Source: Cryptomeria japonica
Lineage: Eukaryota > Streptophyta > Pinopsida > Cupressales > Cupressaceae
Assembly: GCF_030272615.1 (NCBI RefSeq)
Contig: NC_081413.1
Span: 163,091,080-163,155,079 of the forward strand
Reading direction: 5' to 3'
DNA: 64,000 nt
Shown here: positions 58,829 to 64,000 of the stretch, piece after piece
Position numbering within the stretch: the stretch's first letter is position 1
How the letters are laid out: every line of letters starts with the position of its first letter
Position numbers and translations under genes: made by a program
The notes under the pieces: generated by a model
Told to the model about the DNA's origin: nothing
The model's input: the letters and a program-made list of their open reading frames with translations, nothing else
Databases searched by the model: none

Positions 58829-60291
58829 AGTTAGTAACAAACTGGTACTTAGAGGGGGGGTGAATCAATACAGGCAAAAAATCACTTTTCCTGAACCAGT
58901 TTGACTGCAAACAGTGCACTTGAGTGGCAATCACTAACACTGGTCTAAACCAGTTTACTACCAATTAAACACAGTGAGACGGTGAAGGACCTAAACCGGT
59001 AACACTTAGCTTTCCACACAATCTAACATCTTATTTCCACTTCACCCATATGCATACACTAGTACTCTACAATCAAAAATATAATAACCTGCTAGTTCAA
59101 CATGATTTACCACTTGATAGAAAGTAACAAAGCATCACATGAAAAGGCATCACACATGACACACATATTTTTCATGTGGAAAACCAACTGGGAAAAACCA
59201 CGGTGGAGATGAATACCCACAAGTTGTTCTTTGAACCCTTTTGAAGTCCACTTTGTTAGGAGCCTGGTCTGGTTAAAGACTGTTACAATAGGTTCTGTTA
59301 GAAACTGATCCTACTAGGGATCACTCGGTTAAGGGTTAAACCCTGTTAAAGGTTACCTTGTTAGAGGATTTTAAGAACTCAATGATTTTGAGTCACCCTG
59401 TTAAAGGATTTACAGCAAGCTGGTTAAAGCTACCCTATTAAGGGATTTTCCAACTATTGAAGTGGTTAGAGATCAACAGGTATTACAGTGATCTGGTAAC
59501 AACACTCAATGCCAATGCAGATCTGCTTCAGTTCCTTCCTTCTACAATCACACTCTGTAGGTATCTATTCTCTTTTCTGGTCGGGCAAGAATCATGTATC
59601 TCTGCACTTAGATACACACACAACATTTTCCAACAACCTCAACATGAAAAACAACATCGACCTTATAGGAAACACATAGGTCGGTAGCATAAACCCTAAA
59701 CCCTAAACATTTAGGTTAAGCAATTCTGTCGGTTCAATCCTAACCATTGAACACTTTGCATTGAATATAACAGTCTTGAACAGATCTCAAGACGTTCTCC
59801 ATCATTCATTTTTCAATGCTTCTTGGAGGCTGATAACCCATCATGCATTCTCCACTATTTACAAAGACTTCGTACATTCCCAAGGTAGATAGGATCAATC
59901 TCCTTCATGCAAGATCCTTCACGCGCACAAGGCTGACGTGGCAACACAATATGTTCTTCATTACAATGCTAACTCATCACACGACATCATTGGTTGAATC
60001 ACACAGGCTTGGAACACTTCAACTGGAAACCTTGAAGCTAAGACTACCAATCGGTAGTCATACCATATGAAACCTTGATACAAAATATTACATATACTGG
60101 TTCACATTCCAACATACCGGTTCACTTAGACAGACATACCGCTTCACTTTTCACATATATTGGTTCACTACATCATATTGGTTCTTTTTCAAGTTGCTTA
60201 CTTCAATATACCGGTTCACTCTTCACCATATTGATATCAATGGCAATCATACAATATCATCATGTCATCAAACTCTGCACATATACCAACA
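58829..60291 (-). repeat. 3' LTR of minus-strand copia element E
   Basis: On the minus strand it starts TGTTGGTATATGTGC at 60291, after the purine tract, and ends near GTTTGTTACTAACT. This parallels the element G LTR end (ATTGCTACTAACA) and the shared GATTCACCCCCC block. About 1.46 kb. The left edge is uncertain by a few bases, since the terminal CA seems mutated. Confidence 0.75.
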
Positions 60292-60536
60292 ATCTCCCCC
60301 TTTGGCATTGATTGCAATATAAAAAGATATCTCTTCGCTTCACATCTTCTCCCCCAATACTGCATATATCTTCTTTGCTTCACATCTTCTCCCCCTTCGA
60401 CAACAATGCCAAAGCGGAGGCATATACTTCTATGTTCTACTATGTTGCTCCCTCTAAGGAGTAGCATCCTTCAACACACCAATCCAGAAAAAAGGATATA
60501 TCAATGTAAGACCTGACTGATGTGGAGCGCACACCT
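60292..60536 (-). other. Element E polypurine tract and 3' untranslated region
   Basis: The minus strand reads CCAAAGGGGGAGAT (complement of 60292-60305) just before the LTR, a textbook conifer-type copia polypurine tract. The rest is non-coding up to the RNase H stop. Confidence 0.8.
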
Positions 60537-61850
60537 TTAGTTGACCTCTTGAAGGAGGAGCACCCCTAATTCACCTCTCAAATAATTAAAAGTAGCCTTC
60601 AGTAGAGGCTTGGTGAATATGTCTGCTAACTGCTCCTTACTGGAAACATGTTCCAATGCAACCTCCTTGTTTTGAACTTTTTCCCTCAAGAAATGATACT
60701 TGAGCTCAAAGTGCTTGGTTCTAGCATGTAAAACCAGATTCTTGGAGATGTTAATTGCACTTGTATTGTCAAAAAATATACTTACCGGTTCATATACAGG
60801 AACTTTGAAGCCATTTAATACATGCTTCATCCAAATAGTCTGGTTGTTGTTCATAAAAGCTGCAACATACTCCGCTTTTGCTGTAGACCAAGAGATACAA
60901 CTCTTCTTTTTACTCATCCATGAGACCAGTCTACCACTGAGAAAGAATGCACCACCAGTTGTGCTCTTACAGTCGTCCACATTACCAACCCAATCAGCAT
61001 CTATAAACACTCTCAGGTTGAAATCATTAATGTATGGATACCACAATCCATAATCAATAGTTCCCTTCAGATATCTAAGAATCCGCTTGATTGCAACCAA
61101 GTGGGATTCTCTTGGCCTTTTCTTGAACCATGCAGTAATGCCCACTGCATGTGCAATGTCTAGTCTGCTATGTACTACATAATGCAACTTACCAATCATT
61201 GATTAGTATTCCTTCTCATTTACCAATGCTAAGTTATCCTCTTTTGATAATTTACAACCAGTCACCATTAGTGTACTAACCGATTTGATGTCTTCCATGC
61301 CAAAGGTCTTCAATACCTCTTTGACATACTTGGACTAAGTGATAAAGATTCCATCTTTCATTTGTTGAATCTATAGTCCAATGAAGAACTTAATCTCCCC
61401 GATGAGTGACATCTCAAATTCCTTCTTCATTTCATCTACAAAGTCATGACTCATCTTGTCATCTCCACCAAAGATTATGTCATCAACAAATGCTTCACAG
61501 ATCAGAATTTGATCTCCTTCTAATTTCAAGTAGATATTGCTATCTTCACTTGTTCTTTCAAATCCAATCTTCACAAGATGGGAGTGCAAGCATTCATACC
61601 ATACTCTAGGTGCTTGCTTTAGTCCATACAAGGCTTTATGTAGCCTACACACCATGTCACTATCTTCTGATAGGCAAAACCCATCTGGTTGCTCTATATA
61701 CACCTCCTCTTCAAGTACTCCATTTAGGAATGTAGAGTTTACATCCATTTGATATACTTTGAATCCCTTAAAAGATGCATATGCAAGAAGCATATGAACT
61801 CCTTCCAATCTGGCTACAGGAGCAAAGGTTTCTCCATAGTCATCTCCTTC
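60537..61850 (-). pseudogene. Copia element E reverse transcriptase and RNase H
   Basis: One minus-strand register runs from 61808 to 60537 with only three stops (about 61370, 61335 and 61202). RT: GFKVYQMDVNSTFLNGVLEE, CRLHKALYGLKQAPRVWYEC and the catalytic FVDDIIFGGDD. Then KLHYVVHSRLDIAHAVG. RNase H: VFIDADWVGNVDDCKSTTGG, SKKKSCISWSTAKAEYVAAF, FFDNTSAINISKNLVLHART and EQLADIFTKPL. This is the best preserved pol in the window, with 220 codons open at the C-terminus. A frameshift separates it from the upstream RT start near 61860. Confidence 0.9.
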
Positions 61851-62296
61851 TTTTGGGCTTATTCTTTACACACCAGTCTAGCTTTATTTCTTACCACTAT
61901 GCCATCTTCATTCAGCTTATTTCTGAAAACCCATCTGGTGCCAATGACATTTTTATGCTTCGATCTGGGTACCAAAGACCATGAGCCATTCTTTTCTATC
62001 TAGTCAAGTTCCTCTTCCATTGCCTTGATCCAGTCTTCATCTTTATGTGCCTCTTTAAATGATTTAGGCTCAAATTCAAAGATCATACAAGAATTTTCTC
62101 TAACCTTTCTTCTTGTAAGAATTCCTGCATCCTTATCTCCTATGATCTGCCTTGGATCATGATTCAGCTTAACATACCTAGGGATGATCTTAATAGATTC
62201 CTCTTGGTTTTCTTCTTCATCCTCATCTTCATCAGCATCAACATCTACTAGTGTAGGAACACAATTACTGGTACTAGGTTGTTTTGCAATCGGTTC
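61851..62296 (-). pseudogene. Copia element E integrase-RT linker and RT start
   Basis: Minus-strand remains of the acidic linker (Glu/Asp-rich, about 62290-62150) and the first RT block (DWIKAMEEEL-like at about 62030, a conserved WVFRNKLNEDG-like stretch at about 61930). Shifts and stops keep it from being open. Confidence 0.65.
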
Positions 62297-63060
62297 CTAG
62301 AAGGTTACTACCGGTTCATCTCCTACTTGCTCACTGTCGGTTTCCTCAGGTTTCTTAGAGGTTTCATCAACTCTAACATTGACGCTTTCAACAATTCTCT
62401 GAGTCCTACTATTAAAACACTTGAGAGCTTTACTCTTGGTGGAATACCCTAGGAATATTCCCTCATCACATTTAGCATCAAACTTGCTCTGATGTTCACT
62501 CCTCTTGATATAACATTTGCTACCAAACACTTTAAAGTAGCTTACCACTGGTGTCTTACCAGTCAAATACTCATAAGGTGTTTTATCCTTACCCTTTTTT
62601 ATGAGTTCCTAGTTCATTGTGTAGAGTGTAGTGATCACTGCTTCTCTCCAAAAGGTGTGAGCAACATTCCCTTGGATCAACGTAGTTCTAGTTGCTTCAA
62701 CCATAGTCTGGTTGTTCCTCTCTGCTAGGCCATTCTGTTGTGGAGTCTGGGGGGCAGACAATTGCCTCTTGATGCCATTCTCTTCATAGTATTTGTTGAA
62801 TTCACCAGAAGTGAAATCTCCACCTTGATCAGTTCTAAGGCATTTGATTCTCTTTCCACTTTCTCTTTCAACCAGTGCTCTGAAGGCTTTGAACTTTCCA
62901 AAGGCTTCAGACTTGTCCTTCAAGAATGTGACCCACATCATTCTTGAGCAATCTTTAGTAAGAATCATAAAATACCTATCTCCCTACACACTCCCAATTT
63001 TCATAGGACCACACAAATCAGTATGCACACAAGTAAATTGTCTATAGTGAAAGATTTACC
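62297..63060 (-). pseudogene. Copia element E integrase
   Basis: Two minus-strand pieces in one register. The first, 62968-62609, has RMMWVTFLKDKSEAFGKFKA, CLRTDQGGDFTSGEFNKYYE and APQTPQQNGLAERNNQTMVE. The second, 62566-62297, has TPVVSYFKVFGSKCYIKRSE and DEGIFLGYSTKSKALKCFNS. The second catalytic Asp (LRTDQGGDF) and the Glu (GLAERNN) are present. A stop lies at about 62607, and the protein N-terminus is frameshifted near 63000. Confidence 0.9.
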
Positions 63061-63660
63061 TTTGAAGGTTGAGGAAGACATTTTCCCCAGTTGACACTCT
63101 CTGCACAAAGTATTTTCTGGTTTGCTCAGCACAGGCAATCTTCTAACTGCCCTGATCTTACTAGTCTTCACTATGTTATCAAAATTTACATGGCAAAGTC
63201 TCCTATGCCATATCCAGCTATCATCAAACTTAGCCATAAGACATGTACTAATATTTGCATTCAGCTGAAATAGGTTACCTTTGGTCTGCATATCGGTGGC
63301 CATCAGTTCACCATTCTTTCCTTTGATTTTGCACACTCCCTTTTTGAATTCCAGAGTGAGTCCATTGTCATTCAGATGAGCAACACTCAAAAGGTTGTGT
63401 CTAAGACCTTCTACCCAATACACATTATCAACACTGCTTTTTCCATTTAGAGAGATAGACCCTCTACCTTTTACCAAACATGGTGCATCATTGCCAAAAT
63501 GGACCACACCACCATCATACTCTTCCAGAGGTAGAAACTTACTCCGGTCACCAGTCATATGGTGAGAACACCCACTATCAATGTTCCACTCATTGGAATT
63601 ATCAAAGTGAGAGACAAGACCCTTCCTATTTGACACATCTTCCTTGACTACTACAAACAC
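63001..63660 (-). pseudogene. Copia element E protease and pre-integrase domain
   Basis: Open for 219 codons on the minus strand. Protease motif WNIDSGCSHHMTGDRSKFLP with an intact DSG. Then GRGSISLNGKSSVDNVYWVE and GLRHNLLSVAHLNDNGL. The pre-integrase block has DSWIWHRRLCHVNFDNIVKT and NTLCRECQLGKMSSSTFKGK. The frame is lost near 63010, shifting into integrase. Confidence 0.9.
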
Positions 63661-64000
63661 AATATCTTCACTTTCTTCATCTTTTGATTCCTCATCAGTG
63701 ACACCTTCATCAACTGCTACAAAGCAGTTTCTCCAATTTCCTCCTTTGAACTTCTTGAACTTTTTTTATTTGTCCTTATTATCACCATTAGGGAAGTTTA
63801 CGACAATGTGTCCTATCCGGTTACAAGAAAAGCATTTCAAAGAGAGCTTACCTCTGTATTTACAGGTTCCCTTAGGAAGTCTCTTGGGAAGAAGAGCTTC
63901 AAATTCCATCAGGATCTCCTCATCATCCATTTCTCTGCTTTGTCTTGGTTCACAACTAGTACTTGCTTCTTTTCCCTTTCTGGATGGTGTAGCAGATGGT
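63661..64000 (-). pseudogene. Copia element E gag C-terminus, cut by the window edge
   Basis: The minus strand shows a zinc knuckle at about 63840-63800 (LKCFSCNRIGHIVVNFP) in which the final Cys is Asn or Phe. A Lys/Phe-rich segment (KKFKKFKGGNWRNCFVAVDE) follows, then an acidic stretch (VTDEESKDEESEDIVFVV) leading into protease. The rest of gag, the 5' LTR and the target duplication lie beyond 64000. Confidence 0.75.

Noticed and set aside
59693-59708. Two AAACCCT units resembling a plant telomere repeat
   Set aside because: Only two copies, lying inside the LTR of element E. Too short for a telomeric tract.

Overview
This is a retrotransposon-dominated window from a plant nuclear genome. 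It is AT-rich and holds many Ty1/copia and Ty3/gypsy elements that use tRNA-iMet-type primer sites (TGGTATCAGAG). It has one short uninterrupted plant-type gene and two decayed gene remnants. The large, old, diverged, nested LTR elements with long LTRs suggest a big-genome seed plant, most likely a gymnosperm such as a conifer. That is an inference, not proven by any single sequence.

Layout. 1-12.6 kb: minus-strand elements. These are a copia element with its 3' LTR (about 473-4705) carrying a stray gypsy pol fragment, an unrecognised broken ORF (5881-7293), and a chromovirus (7281-12126) in which one LTR sits between the 3' end of one pol and the gag of another. 12.6-22 kb: the least repeat-filled part. 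It has a foldback element (13268-13608), the only intact gene (14513-15340 +), a 30-bp tandem repeat, an exon-level pseudogene of an NADPH-dependent quinone/enone reductase (17306-17566 -), a second multi-exon-looking remnant (18085-19225 -) and an LTR-like tract. 22-64 kb: one nest of elements.

The nest. Host copia element J starts at 22059 and its integrase is split at 24555/48876 by copia element G. The 5' LTR of G is split by B, a 17.2-kb gypsy element (25139-42378; TSD ATGCT). B carries an array of palindromic ~25-bp units, and that array is split by copia element C (28217-32426; TSD ATGTC). After J resumes, its reverse transcriptase is cut at 49870 by D, a B-like gypsy element. D is interrupted by K, a 4,287-bp TG...CA insertion (53952-58238; TSD CATGG). 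The 3' LTR of D is interrupted by minus-strand copia element E, which runs off the right edge. By-eye LTR divergence falls in nesting order: G about 16%, B about 6%, C about 3%.

Working relationships. None of the elements looks able to move on its own: every pol has stops or frameshifts, B and D show no RT or integrase, and C has only gag and protease. B, C and D look like families that would have needed proteins from relatives. The structures most worth follow-up are the palindromic array inside B, the 159-bp near-perfect palindrome at its right end, insertion K, and the unidentified ORFs at 5881-7293 and 18085-19225.
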